This document shows positions 1-7,825 of a DNA stretch of 43,124 nucleotides, piece after piece; positions within the stretch are counted from its first letter, which is position 1; each line of letters starts with the position of its first letter. The notes beneath the pieces were generated by a model. The model was given only the letters and a program-made list of their open reading frames with translations, searched no databases and was not told where the DNA came from. The translations under genes and the position numbers were made by a program. This DNA is from an uncultured Phocaeicola sp. (GTDB lineage Bacteria > Bacteroidota > Bacteroidia > Bacteroidales > Bacteroidaceae): NCBI GenBank assembly GCA_944322395.1, contig CALUPA010000017.1, positions 1 through 43,124 on the forward strand, in the 5' to 3' direction.

Positions 1-32
1 AGTTTTTCCAGTATGGTGTTATTTTCCGCCAT
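1..32 (-). CDS. prfA: Peptide chain release factor 1, 5' end only
   Basis: The window edge cuts this gene after ten codons. The start codon is at 30-32 on the minus strand and the visible residues read MAENNTILEK, which resembles the start of Bacteroidota release factor 1. From memory, prfA follows purM in related genomes, which fits the place here, last in the purM-led cluster and 23 bases after the preceding small gene. RF1 reads UAA and UAG stop codons and releases the peptide from the ribosome. The call rests on ten residues plus gene order, so it is tentative. Confidence 0.55.
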   Translation of the reverse strand, partial: MAENNTILEK

Positions 33-55
33 TTAAATCTTTTTGTTTTGTTTTT

Positions 56-352
56 TTACCACAATCTGCCTTCGAACAACAATGTTATAGGTATAGCTAA
101 TATTAGTAATGAAATTATGAGTAGTATAAAGCTTTTCCAGTTTTTAAATATAGGCTCCTTGCCATTACCAATAAAATATTTTGAAAATATAGCTCCCGAA
201 AATCCAGCCGTCATATAGCCTAATGTCTTGATGTAGTAGATGTTTTGATAATCTCCTAATCCGATTATTGCTATACTTGCCACAAAAAGTAGTGCTAAAA
301 CAGCAGGTTTCAATGACTGTTTATTGTTCTTGCTATTGTTACTCATAAGCAT
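56..352 (-). CDS. Small membrane protein, paralogue of the next upstream gene
   Basis: A 98-residue protein of unknown function. It has a polar lysine- and asparagine-rich N-terminus, a hydrophobic segment near residues 14-33, a weaker one near 43-60 and a strong one near 74-92. It ends in EGRLW. The neighbouring 88-residue protein has the same layout, a matching GL-Y ... LG ... G-A-(I/L)-(F/Y)-S-(K/Q)-Y core and ends in GKLW, so the two look like an old tandem duplication. The start could be codon 1 (352) or the ATG two codons later (346). It is 13 bases downstream of its paralogue and 23 bases before prfA, so probably co-transcribed with purM. Confidence 0.7.
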   Translation of the reverse strand: MLMSNNSKNNKQSLKPAVLALLFVASIAIIGLGDYQNIYYIKTLGYMTAGFSGAIFSKYFIGNGKEPIFKNWKSFILLIISLLILAIPITLLFEGRLW

Positions 353-365
353 TACTGTTTAATTG

Positions 366-632
366 TTACCACAATTTACCGTATAGTATAAAACATACAA
401 TAACGGCAGTTAGCAGTAGAATTGAAGAAAAGAAAATATGCTTTCTGGTACTCCATTTCTTCTTTTTACCTGTATATTGGCTGTACAGAGCACCGCCGTA
501 TGACGGTATTCCGAATCCTAAAACATGAAGTATATGTATGTCATACTCCAATCCTATACATAAACTTATTATACCTGCCGCTAGAAAGGCTAAAAGTATA
601 AGGCATCCTTTGCTTTCTTCTTTCATAGGCAT
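366..632 (-). CDS. Small membrane protein, tandem paralogue
   Basis: An 88-residue protein with hydrophobic segments at about residues 9-27, 35-50 and 66-85, separated by a lysine-rich stretch (GKKKKWSTRKH) that should face the cytoplasm. It shares its core and its LW terminus with the 98-residue protein just downstream. Both genes end on nearly the same bases (read as ttaccacaat on the plus strand at about 57-66 and 365-374), which supports duplication. It begins 15 bases after purM ends. No function is recognised. The start may be codon 1 or the ATG at codon 3. Confidence 0.7.
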   Translation of the reverse strand: MPMKEESKGCLILLAFLAAGIISLCIGLEYDIHILHVLGFGIPSYGGALYSQYTGKKKKWSTRKHIFFSSILLLTAVIVCFILYGKLW

Positions 633-647
633 TGTGGTCTTATTATG

Positions 648-1820
648 TTAATATCTGAATTCTCCGAATTCACTCTTGATAATCAACTCCTTAGAACCAT
701 TGCTTTCTTCTATGCGACCAACAATCTGTGCGTCGATGTTGAACGATTTGCTGATTTCGATAACCTGTTCAGCGTGTTCAGGAGAGAGATATACTTCAAG
801 ACGGTGTCCCATGTTGAATACCTTGTACATTTCGTCCCAGTCAGTACCGCTCTGTTCTTTGATGGTGCGGAACAATGGAGGAACAGGGAAGAGATTATCC
901 TTAACCACGCGGTAGTTGTCGCCTACGAAGTGCAGAACCTTAGTCTGCGCACCACCAGAGCAGTGAACCATACCGTGGATTTCAGGGCGGAGAGCATCAA
1001 GCAGTTTCTTCACTACAGGTGCATATGTACGGGTAGGAGAGAGAACCAGCTTACCTGCGTCAAGTGGAGAACCTTCTACACTGTCAGTCAGTTTCAGGTT
1101 ACCGCTGTAAACCAAGTCTTCAGGTACAGCCTTGTCATAGCTTTCAGGATATTTCTCTGCAAGATATTTTGAGAATACGTCGTGACGCGCACTAGTCAGA
1201 CCGTTACTACCCATACCGCCATTGTATTCCTTTTCGTAAGTAGCTTGTCCGTAAGATGCAAGACCTACGATAACGTCGCCCGGACGGATGTTTGCATTGT
1301 CAATTACGTCAGAACGCTTCATACGGCAAGTCACTGTACTGTCAACGATGATAGTACGAACCAGGTCGCCCACATCTGCAGTCTCGCCACCTGTTGCGTA
1401 AACACCTACACCCATTTCGCGGAGTTCGGCAAGCAGTTCATCAGTACCGTTGATGATAGCCGAGATAACTTCTCCCGGAACGAGCAGTTTGTTACGTCCG
1501 ATAGTAGAAGAAACAAGTATGTTGTCAACTGCTCCTACGCAGAGCAGGTCGTCGATGTTCATGATAAGAGCATCTTGTGCAATACCTTTCCATACAGACA
1601 GGTCGCCTGTTTCTTTCCAGTACATGTAAGCCAGTGATGATTTTGTTCCTGCACCGTCTGCGTGCATTATGTTGCAGTACTCAGGGTCTCCGCCAAGAAT
1701 ATCAGGAATGATCTTACAGAAAGCTTTAGGGAAAATACCTTTGTCAATGTTTTTGATAGCGTTATGCACATCTTCCTTAGATGCCGATACGCCGCGCTGC
1801 ATGTATCTTTGATTACTCAT
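648..1820 (-). CDS. purM: Phosphoribosylformylglycinamidine cyclo-ligase (AIR synthase)
   Basis: PurM closes the imidazole ring of purines, turning FGAM and ATP into AIR, ADP and phosphate in the cytoplasm. The 390-residue product is longer than the roughly 345-residue E. coli enzyme and matches the Bacteroidota form. Visible family features are the DGAGTKSSLAY segment (about residues 55-65), the MNIDDLLCVGA segment (about 87-97), which is a PurM ATP/Mg loop, and GGETADVGDLV (about 143-153). The ATG at 1818-1820 is preceded by a good promoter at 1869-1899, giving a leader of about 40 bases. It heads a cluster with two small membrane proteins and prfA. Confidence 0.95.
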   Translation of the reverse strand: MSNQRYMQRGVSASKEDVHNAIKNIDKGIFPKAFCKIIPDILGGDPEYCNIMHADGAGTKSSLAYMYWKETGDLSVWKGIAQDALIMNIDDLLCVGAVDNILVSSTIGRNKLLVPGEVISAIINGTDELLAELREMGVGVYATGGETADVGDLVRTIIVDSTVTCRMKRSDVIDNANIRPGDVIVGLASYGQATYEKEYNGGMGSNGLTSARHDVFSKYLAEKYPESYDKAVPEDLVYSGNLKLTDSVEGSPLDAGKLVLSPTRTYAPVVKKLLDALRPEIHGMVHCSGGAQTKVLHFVGDNYRVVKDNLFPVPPLFRTIKEQSGTDWDEMYKVFNMGHRLEVYLSPEHAEQVIEISKSFNIDAQIVGRIEESNGSKELIIKSEFGEFRY

Positions 1821-1868
1821 GAGTGATGATATATTATAAATTATAATTTCCTAAATCGGTTTGATTTG

Positions 1869-1899
1869 CAAAAATACTCAAAATCTGATATATATCAAA
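1869..1899 (-). promoter_or_regulatory. Promoter of purM
   Basis: On the minus strand the -33 box TTTG lies at 1896-1899 and the -7 box TATTTTTG at 1869-1876, 19 bases apart. This is an exact match to the Bacteroidota housekeeping pattern. It lies about 49 bases upstream of the purM start codon. Confidence 0.8.
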
Positions 1900-2193
1900 G
1901 TTGGCGGGAGGTAAATAACTGTTTGATGTATTAGTTTTATCTTCTAATTATCGAGCAGTGTCTTGAACTTGATAATGGAGTACTGTTTGTTGATTTGACT
2001 AAATAAAGGTAATTTTATTCATTTAAAAGCAAAATGTAAGTGATATGTATTGGTTTTGTTTATACGTTCCATTATCTTATATTCGGAAAAATGTGAAATG
2101 TTAATATCTGATATGGGATATATATTCCTATTGTATAAATATAATTGTCTTTTATGTTAATATTGTTAATTGGAATAGGCTGTTTTCTTTAGT

Positions 2194-2248
2194 AAAATGA
2201 CAGTTCGTTTTGTCTAAAATGCTTTGTCTTTTTAGAAAAACGAGCTGT
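2194..2248. repeat. Dispersed hairpin repeat, copy 1
   Basis: The outer arms ACAGTTCGTTTT (2200-2211) and AAAACGAGCTGT (2237-2248) pair over 12 bases with one G-U, and inner arms CTAAAA and TTTTAG (2214-2219, 2230-2235) extend the stem. Bases 2194-2233 align without gaps to 30667-30706 at 31 of 40 positions, just after the tRNA-Arg gene, where the second copy also forms a long hairpin. This looks like a small dispersed palindromic element. I see no gene within it. Confidence 0.6.
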
Positions 2249-2595
2249 TTTTATTGGAAAACATCATTTCTCTTCAGTATAAATATGCGATAAGTCATGA
2301 ATTAGACTATGAAATAGACTGATTTCACTTTAGATTGAGTCAAATAATTGAATTTTTGAAGCTTACGTAATGACTGTGAATTATGGAAAGATATATCAGT
2401 ATTATGCTGTATGATGGAAATATATGCTTTTTGTTTTCTATATTCGTTTTAATGTGATAAATTGTCTTTATTGTAATGCTTGATAGATAAAATATCCAGA
2501 CGTAAAGTTTATAGCAGTGTTAATTTTAGGAATCTCAGTAATTGTGATTGTCAAAATGTCAAATGAAATAGTGTAAATGAATTATAGGTCTTCAT

Positions 2596-2626
2596 TTTGT
2601 ATTTAGTTCAGTTTTAATTATCTTTA
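2596..2626 (+). promoter_or_regulatory. Promoter of the AAA-ATPase/nuclease gene
   Basis: TTTG at 2596-2599 and TATCTTTA at 2619-2626 are 19 bases apart. The last base of the -7 box departs from the consensus G. Transcription should begin in the low 2630s, which rules against the in-frame TTG at 2631 as the start and favours the ATG at 2649. Confidence 0.65.
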
Positions 2627-2648
2627 CAACTTGAAAAACCGATATGAT

Positions 2649-4214
2649 ATGAAATACCCTATAGGAATCCAAAGTTTTGACCAGTTGATAGAAGACGGTT
2701 ATGTATATATCGACAAGACCGATATGGTATATAGCCTTGTGACTGAAGGTAAAATCTACTTTCTCAGTCGTCCGCGCCGTTTCGGAAAGAGCCTTCTTGT
2801 ATCTACATTGAAGAACTATTTTCTTGGCAGGAAAGAACTTTTCAAAGGCTTGAAGATAGACTCTCTGGAGAAAAACTGGAATGTCTATCCGGTGTTTCAT
2901 GTTGATTTTAATGGGTCGGATTTTACCATACGAGGCATATTGGAAAACCGTTTAAAAAGCTATGTCTCTGATTGGGAAAAGATATATTCATTGGATTCAG
3001 GAGACATAAGTGAAGATGTCGGTAATCGCTTCATTAAGGTTTTGAAAGCTGCTCACGAGCAGAGCGGGCGACGTGCCGTAGTTCTTATAGACGAGTACGA
3101 CAAGCCTATTCTAGATGTCCTTGATGTGGACAAAAATCTTGAGGAAGAACATCGTAATACATTGAAAAGTTTCTATTCGGTGTTTAAAAGTGCAGATGAG
3201 CATCTTCAGTTCGTCTTTCTTACGGGAGTTACCAAGTTTTCTCAGGTCAGTGTATTCAGTGGTTTCAATCAGCCATTTGATATAAGCATGCATGGTAAGT
3301 ATGAAACTCTTTGTGGTATATCACAGGTTGAGTTGGATACGGTATTCCGTAAACCAATTGAAGAAATGTCTGGCAGATACGAATGCTCGTATGATGAAAT
3401 GCGTTCAATGCTTAAGTCTCATTATGATGGTTATCATTTCAGTAAGAACATGACTGATGTTTATAATCCGTTCAGTCTGCTTAATGCTTTTGCAACTTTG
3501 GATATTTCTGATTTCTGGTTCAAGAGCGGTACACCTACCTATCTTATCCGTCTGCTTTCGCATACCGACGAGAATATGGACGAGATAACGGGGCGCTATT
3601 ATTCGGCTGAGGAATTTATAGATTATAAAGCTACCGTAGAACAGCCTTTGCCTATGATTTATCAGAGTGGCTATCTTACTATAAAGGATTTTAACCTTCG
3701 TCGTAACGTCTTTCTTTTGGATTATCCGAACAATGAGGTAAAGAAAGGTTTTCTTTCTCTTGTTGCCAGTAACTATTTCAATACCCGCGAGAGCATCTAC
3801 TCATGGATTAGAAATGCTGCTTTTCAGTTGGAGGACGGAAAGATTGAGGATTTCCATACAGGTCTTACTTCTTTCCTTGCCAGTATACCGTATATCATGC
3901 GACGTAAGGAAAATGAACGCGAACGTGAAAGATATTTCCAATATACTTTCTATCTTATCATGCGTCTGATCAGTGTATATACGGTTTATATTGAAAAACT
4001 TCAAAGTCAGGGAAGGGTAGATTGTATTGTTGAAACTCCTGAGTATGTCTATATATTTGAGTTTAAGCTCGATGGTAATGCAGGTGAGGCCATGAATCAG
4101 ATAGATGAGAAAGGTTATGCCCTTGAGTATGCTTCCGACAAAAGAAGAATATATAAGATAGGGGCTGTATTTTCATCCGAGACCGGTACTATAGAAGAAT
4201 GGCTCTGTGAGTAG
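2649..4214 (+). CDS. AAA-ATPase-like protein with C-terminal PD-(D/E)XK nuclease-like domain
   Basis: A 521-residue protein of the family with an AAA-ATPase_like domain (Pfam PF09820) followed by a PDDEXK_9 domain (PF08011), common in multiple copies in Bacteroidales. Its biological role is not settled. Near the N-terminus are the typical MKYPIGIQSF opening and YVDKT-like YIDKTDM. A Walker A-like RPRRFGKSLL comes next, then Walker B as VVLIDEYDKP. Near the C-terminus, VDCIVETPEYVYIFEFKLDG supplies the D...ExK pattern of PD-(D/E)XK nucleases. The ATG at 2649 is chosen because a TTG six codons earlier falls at the expected transcript start. It stands alone after a long gap and converges on the glycosidase gene with 14 bases between stops. 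Confidence 0.88.
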   Translation: MKYPIGIQSFDQLIEDGYVYIDKTDMVYSLVTEGKIYFLSRPRRFGKSLLVSTLKNYFLGRKELFKGLKIDSLEKNWNVYPVFHVDFNGSDFTIRGILENRLKSYVSDWEKIYSLDSGDISEDVGNRFIKVLKAAHEQSGRRAVVLIDEYDKPILDVLDVDKNLEEEHRNTLKSFYSVFKSADEHLQFVFLTGVTKFSQVSVFSGFNQPFDISMHGKYETLCGISQVELDTVFRKPIEEMSGRYECSYDEMRSMLKSHYDGYHFSKNMTDVYNPFSLLNAFATLDISDFWFKSGTPTYLIRLLSHTDENMDEITGRYYSAEEFIDYKATVEQPLPMIYQSGYLTIKDFNLRRNVFLLDYPNNEVKKGFLSLVASNYFNTRESIYSWIRNAAFQLEDGKIEDFHTGLTSFLASIPYIMRRKENERERERYFQYTFYLIMRLISVYTVYIEKLQSQGRVDCIVETPEYVYIFEFKLDGNAGEAMNQIDEKGYALEYASDKRRIYKIGAVFSSETGTIEEWLCE

Positions 4215-4228
4215 TCTTTGGTTTATTT

Positions 4229-5902
4229 TCATTGTTCTGTTTCCGATATTATCAGAGTGATATTCTTCAGCTTTCCATTCGGATGTACATATTGGATAGA
4301 GTATACTCCTTTTGAGAGTTTCTTTATCAATTCATCATGGTTGCATTTCGTTCTGAAAAGTTCCATGCCAGTGATGTCGTTTACGGATATGGTGCATCCT
4401 TCAGGAGTTTCAGGAAGTTTGTTTACGCAAATCATTCTTTTATCGTTTGACGGGCAGTTTAGTGTGAGGGGAGAACTTTCATTGCCGTAACGGTCTGTAG
4501 CGGTAACAGCCCAAAAACGTTTTATACTGCCATCTTGGGTGCTATGGCAGAAACTGCAGGAATTATGTTTCAGGCAAATAATGTTTTTACCGTCATTTGT
4601 GTCTACCGGATAAAAGTCAGATGCATATATGCGGTAAGTTACTTCTTCAGTTATTGAAGAATCAGCCTTCTCCCAATTGATCTTCACACTGTCGCTGGCG
4701 AATGATATTGTGCCGTTTATCGGCTGTGAAGGAGCAATGCTATCCTGCCACACCATTGGAGGTACGGCAGCCGGATAGGCATAGAATCGGCATTTTAGGC
4801 TGTCTGTCAGACCACAAGTGTTTTTCATCAGAAATTCGTTTCTGAAGAAAGCCTGTCCGTCAAGTCTGTTACGTCGGGTGAAATTTATTTGTCTCATTAT
4901 TTCATTTATGTCCCATTCTTGAGCTCTGTATTTCAGGAAATATACTCCAAGTCCCGGAACTACCCAGCGTCCGTGTTTGCTCTCTTCCCAGTCAAGGGCA
5001 AAAGGGTAAAACTGGTTGTCGCGGAAATACATCATTGGGAATATGGCATCGTGTATGCCTTTTTCCATCCATAATCTGGCATCCTGGTATACGGCATTAT
5101 AAGCATTCCATCCTTTCGAACTGTAGCGGCGTGTGTCGTTGTATTTGCCCACCGGGGCGCTGCTTACTTTTATCCACGGCTTTATGCTTTTTACTTCGTT
5201 GTGTATTTTCCTTACTATTGATGTTATGTTGTCTCTGCGCCATTGTGCGCGGTTTTTTCCTTTTCCGTATTTGCTGTACATCTTTCCGTCAGGAAAGTTT
5301 TCTCCGTTCTCAGGATATCTGATGTAGTCAAGATGTATGCCGTCTATGTCGTAATTGCTTGTTATTTCCTTTGCCATGGCAGCCAGATAGGTAGCGGTTT
5401 CAGGATTGCCTGGGTCAAGGTACCATGCGTTTTTGAAGTGTATGCACATGGCAGTTTTTTTCTTTACTACAGATTTGCTTCCTAGTAGTCTGACTTGTCT
5501 GTCGTTGCCTGCCGGTATACATACTATCCAGGCATGAAGTTCCATGCCTCGTCTGTGGCACTCTTCTATTGCAAATTTCAGAGGGTCGTATCCTGGGTTA
5601 CGGCCTGTTTTTCCTGTCAGAGACTCTGCAAAGGTCTCATATTTCGAAGGATATATTACATCGCCTCTCAACCTTGTCTGGAATAAGACTGTGTTGAAGT
5701 TGGCTTCTTTAAGCATGTCCAGCTGCTTGCAAAGTTCTTCTTTCTGGCGCTTTATTCCGTATTCGGATGTGGCTTTCACAGTGGGCCAGTCTAGCCCTCC
5801 GATAGTGGTTATCCATGCAGCTCTTATTTCATATTTTGGGGATGCGAAAGTGTTTGTGAATAATATTATTAATAGGTATATAATTGTGATGATTCTTTGC
5901 AT
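4229..5902 (-). CDS. Secreted glycoside hydrolase-like protein, GHL10/DUF187 family
   Basis: A 557-residue exported protein. The N-terminus MQRIITIIYLLIILFTNTFA is a signal peptide, cleaved probably before SPKYEIR. Then EIRAAWITTIGGLDWP, the typical opening of GHL10 (Pfam PF02638), leads into a barrel-like domain to about residue 390, with conserved-looking segments FNTVLFQTRLRGDVIYPSKYE, HAWIVC, DGIHLDYIRYP and WNAYNAVYQDARLW. A fibronectin-III-like stretch follows (about 395-480). The last 60 residues (ISVNDITGMELF ... KGVYSIQYV) resemble a type IX secretion sorting domain, but only weakly. The substrate is unknown. An in-frame TTG at 5921-5923 would extend the gene but overlaps the -7 box, so the ATG at 5900-5902 is preferred. 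Confidence 0.82.
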   Translation of the reverse strand: MQRIITIIYLLIILFTNTFASPKYEIRAAWITTIGGLDWPTVKATSEYGIKRQKEELCKQLDMLKEANFNTVLFQTRLRGDVIYPSKYETFAESLTGKTGRNPGYDPLKFAIEECHRRGMELHAWIVCIPAGNDRQVRLLGSKSVVKKKTAMCIHFKNAWYLDPGNPETATYLAAMAKEITSNYDIDGIHLDYIRYPENGENFPDGKMYSKYGKGKNRAQWRRDNITSIVRKIHNEVKSIKPWIKVSSAPVGKYNDTRRYSSKGWNAYNAVYQDARLWMEKGIHDAIFPMMYFRDNQFYPFALDWEESKHGRWVVPGLGVYFLKYRAQEWDINEIMRQINFTRRNRLDGQAFFRNEFLMKNTCGLTDSLKCRFYAYPAAVPPMVWQDSIAPSQPINGTISFASDSVKINWEKADSSITEEVTYRIYASDFYPVDTNDGKNIICLKHNSCSFCHSTQDGSIKRFWAVTATDRYGNESSPLTLNCPSNDKRMICVNKLPETPEGCTISVNDITGMELFRTKCNHDELIKKLSKGVYSIQYVHPNGKLKNITLIISETEQ

Positions 5903-5920
5903 ATTATTTAGTTTTGCATG

Positions 5921-5928
5921 CAAAGATA
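5921..5928 (-). promoter_or_regulatory. -7 box for the GHL10 gene
   Basis: TATCTTTG on the minus strand is a perfect -7 box, 18 bases before the chosen ATG. No clear -33 TTTG is seen at the right distance. The implied leader is very short. Confidence 0.5.
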
Positions 5929-6002
5929 AAAAGAGTTTACCTAAAATACTTCTTTATAATAGTAATATGTGATTTTATGTTTTATTTCTAATTAAATAAC
6001 AT

Positions 6003-6010
6003 TAATTTTG
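6003..6010 (+). promoter_or_regulatory. -7 box for the cstA cluster
   Basis: TAATTTTG is a perfect TAnnTTTG match 35 bases before the cstA ATG. The -33 region (TGTTTTA around 5979-5985) is poor, which would suit regulated expression. Confidence 0.5.
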
Positions 6011-6045
6011 CAATTCAAAATGAGAAAAATCAAACAAATAATATT

Positions 6046-7476
6046 ATGATAACATTTAGTTTAGCTTTAGTATTACTTATCGTAGGTTATCTGGTCTACG
6101 GAAAATACGTTGACAGGCTTTTTCAGCCTGATGCATCGCGCAAGACTCCTGCTGTAACTATGGCCGATGGAGTAGATTTTATTCCTCTTCCCACATGGAA
6201 GATTTTTATGATTCAGTTTCTAAACATTGCCGGACTTGGCCCTATTTTCGGAGCTATAATGGGAGCACAGTTTGGTACGGCATCGTATCTTTGGATTGTA
6301 TTCGGTACTATTTTTGCCGGAGCTGTGCATGACTTCTTTTCGGGTGCGCTTTCCATACGTAATTCCGGCGAGAGTCTTCCGGAAATTATCGGACGATATC
6401 TTGGATTGACCACAAAGAAGGTGGCATGTATATTTACCGTACTGCTTATGATATTGGTAGGTGCGGTGTTTGTGTCCGGACCGGCGGAACTGCTGGCAGG
6501 CATGACTCCGGATTATATGGATATGTATTTCTGGATGGTAGTGATATTCGTATATTATATTCTGGCTACAATGCTTCCTATTGATAAAATTATAGGTCGT
6601 ATATATCCGCTGTTTGCGTTTGCTTTGTTGTTTATGGCTGTTGGAATTCTTGTAATGCTTTACGTCAAGTCGCCTGAACTGCCTGAAATGTGGGACGGTT
6701 TCGGTACAAAATACGAGAAGAATCCTATCTTCCCTATGATGTTTATCTCTATCGCCTGTGGAGCAATCAGCGGTTTCCATGCCACACAGTCACCTCTGAT
6801 GGCAAGATGTATGGTCAACGAAAAGCACTGTCGCCCTATATTCTATGGTGCTATGGTGACTGAAGGTATAGTGGCTTTGATATGGGCTGCGGCTGCTACA
6901 TATTTTTTCCATGAAAATGGTATAGTGGACAAGGCTACAGGTATAGCTTATTCCGGTGCAAAAGTGGCTACAGATATTTCAAACCAATGGCTGGGTACTT
7001 TCGGTGGGATACTTGCCATATTGGGTATAGTGGCGGCTCCTATCACCAGCGGTGATACTGCACTCCGTTCGGCACGACTTATCGTTGCCGATTTCTTAGG
7101 TATCGAACAGCGTAGTATTGCAAAACGTCTGTTGATATGTATTCCTATATTCCTTCTCACAGTGGGACTTCTGGTATTCAGTTTCAGTAATGCCGAAGGA
7201 TTCAAGATTATCTGGCGATACTTTGCATGGTGTAACCAGACGCTTTCTGTATTTACACTTTGGGCAATAACTGTCTATCTGGTGAAGAATAGGAAAAACT
7301 ACTGGGTAACTCTCATTCCTGCCTTGTTTATGACATGTGTATGCTCCACATATATATTGATAGCACCGGAAGGTTTCAGTCTTTCGCCTGTTATATCTTA
7401 CTGGGGAGGAGCAGCATGTGTTGTAGTGGCTGCAATATGGTTTGTGGTATGGTATAGAAAATCGGTTAAACACTAA
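6046..7476 (+). CDS. cstA: CstA-family inner-membrane transporter (carbon starvation protein), short form
   Basis: A 476-residue multi-spanning membrane protein. CstA proteins import pyruvate and/or peptides in starved enteric bacteria; the substrate here is not known. Visible CstA features are [16 protein letters not shown] at the N-terminus, [57 protein letters not shown] and [18 protein letters not shown]. About 12 hydrophobic segments follow one another. It is much shorter than E. coli CstA (about 700 residues), lacking the C-terminal part of the long form, as is usual for Bacteroidota versions. It leads five closely spaced plus-strand genes, with ybjQ only 11 bases downstream. Confidence 0.92.
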   Translation: MITFSLALVLLIVGYLVYGKYVDRLFQPDASRKTPAVTMADGVDFIPLPTWKIFMIQFLNIAGLGPIFGAIMGAQFGTASYLWIVFGTIFAGAVHDFFSGALSIRNSGESLPEIIGRYLGLTTKKVACIFTVLLMILVGAVFVSGPAELLAGMTPDYMDMYFWMVVIFVYYILATMLPIDKIIGRIYPLFAFALLFMAVGILVMLYVKSPELPEMWDGFGTKYEKNPIFPMMFISIACGAISGFHATQSPLMARCMVNEKHCRPIFYGAMVTEGIVALIWAAAATYFFHENGIVDKATGIAYSGAKVATDISNQWLGTFGGILAILGIVAAPITSGDTALRSARLIVADFLGIEQRSIAKRLLICIPIFLLTVGLLVFSFSNAEGFKIIWRYFAWCNQTLSVFTLWAITVYLVKNRKNYWVTLIPALFMTCVCSTYILIAPEGFSLSPVISYWGGAACVVVAAIWFVVWYRKSVKH

Positions 7477-7487
7477 ATATAGATAAT

Positions 7488-7808
7488 ATGTTAATGACAA
7501 CGACCAATAATGTGGAAGGCAAGCGTATTCTGCATTATTATGGAATAGTATCTGGTGAGACTATAATTGGCGCAAACATGTTCAGAGATTTGTTTGCAAG
7601 TATTCGTGATATAGTGGGCGGGCGCGCAGGTTCGTATGAAGAAGTCTTGCGTGAGGCAAAACAGAGTGCAATGAAGGAAATGTGCGATGAGGCTATGCGT
7701 CTGGGAGCAAATGCTGTTATAGGAATAGACCTTGATTTTGAAACTGTAGGAGGCAACGGAAGTATGCTTATGGTGACAGCATCAGGTACTGCGGTTTATT
7801 TAGAATAA
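7488..7808 (+). CDS. YbjQ/UPF0145 family protein
   Basis: A 106-residue cytoplasmic protein of the YbjQ family (Pfam PF01906, called a putative heavy-metal-binding domain). Function is unknown. Family features seen are the early [24 protein letters not shown] segment, the [31 protein letters not shown] helix-strand unit and the [10 protein letters not shown] end. YbjQ proteins form pentamers in solved structures. The start may be codon 1 or the ATG at codon 3. Its place between a transporter and a porin, with 11- and 17-base gaps, suggests co-expression with them. Confidence 0.88.
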   Translation: MLMTTTNNVEGKRILHYYGIVSGETIIGANMFRDLFASIRDIVGGRAGSYEEVLREAKQSAMKEMCDEAMRLGANAVIGIDLDFETVGGNGSMLMVTASGTAVYLE

Positions 7809-7825
7809 AATTTTACAGGATAGAG

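Larger units (their letters stand above)
1821..2648. other. 828-base AT-rich intergenic region
   Basis: No gene is supported here: all frames have frequent stops. It holds the divergent purM promoter at 1869-1899, a large inverted repeat at 2200-2248 and the promoter of the AAA-ATPase gene at 2596-2626. Outside those elements I see only AT-rich sequence. It is by far the longest gap in an otherwise tightly packed window. Confidence 0.8.

Noticed and set aside
645..1637. Long open frames on the plus strand opposite purM
   Set aside because: They mirror a conserved gene's codon pattern and have no promoter or recognisable protein.
2631..2648. TTG start extending the AAA-ATPase protein by six residues
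   Set aside because: It falls at the predicted transcript start, and relatives begin at the MKYPIGIQ methionine.
5903..5923. TTG start extending the GHL10 protein by seven residues
   Set aside because: It overlaps a perfect -7 box and would spoil the signal peptide.
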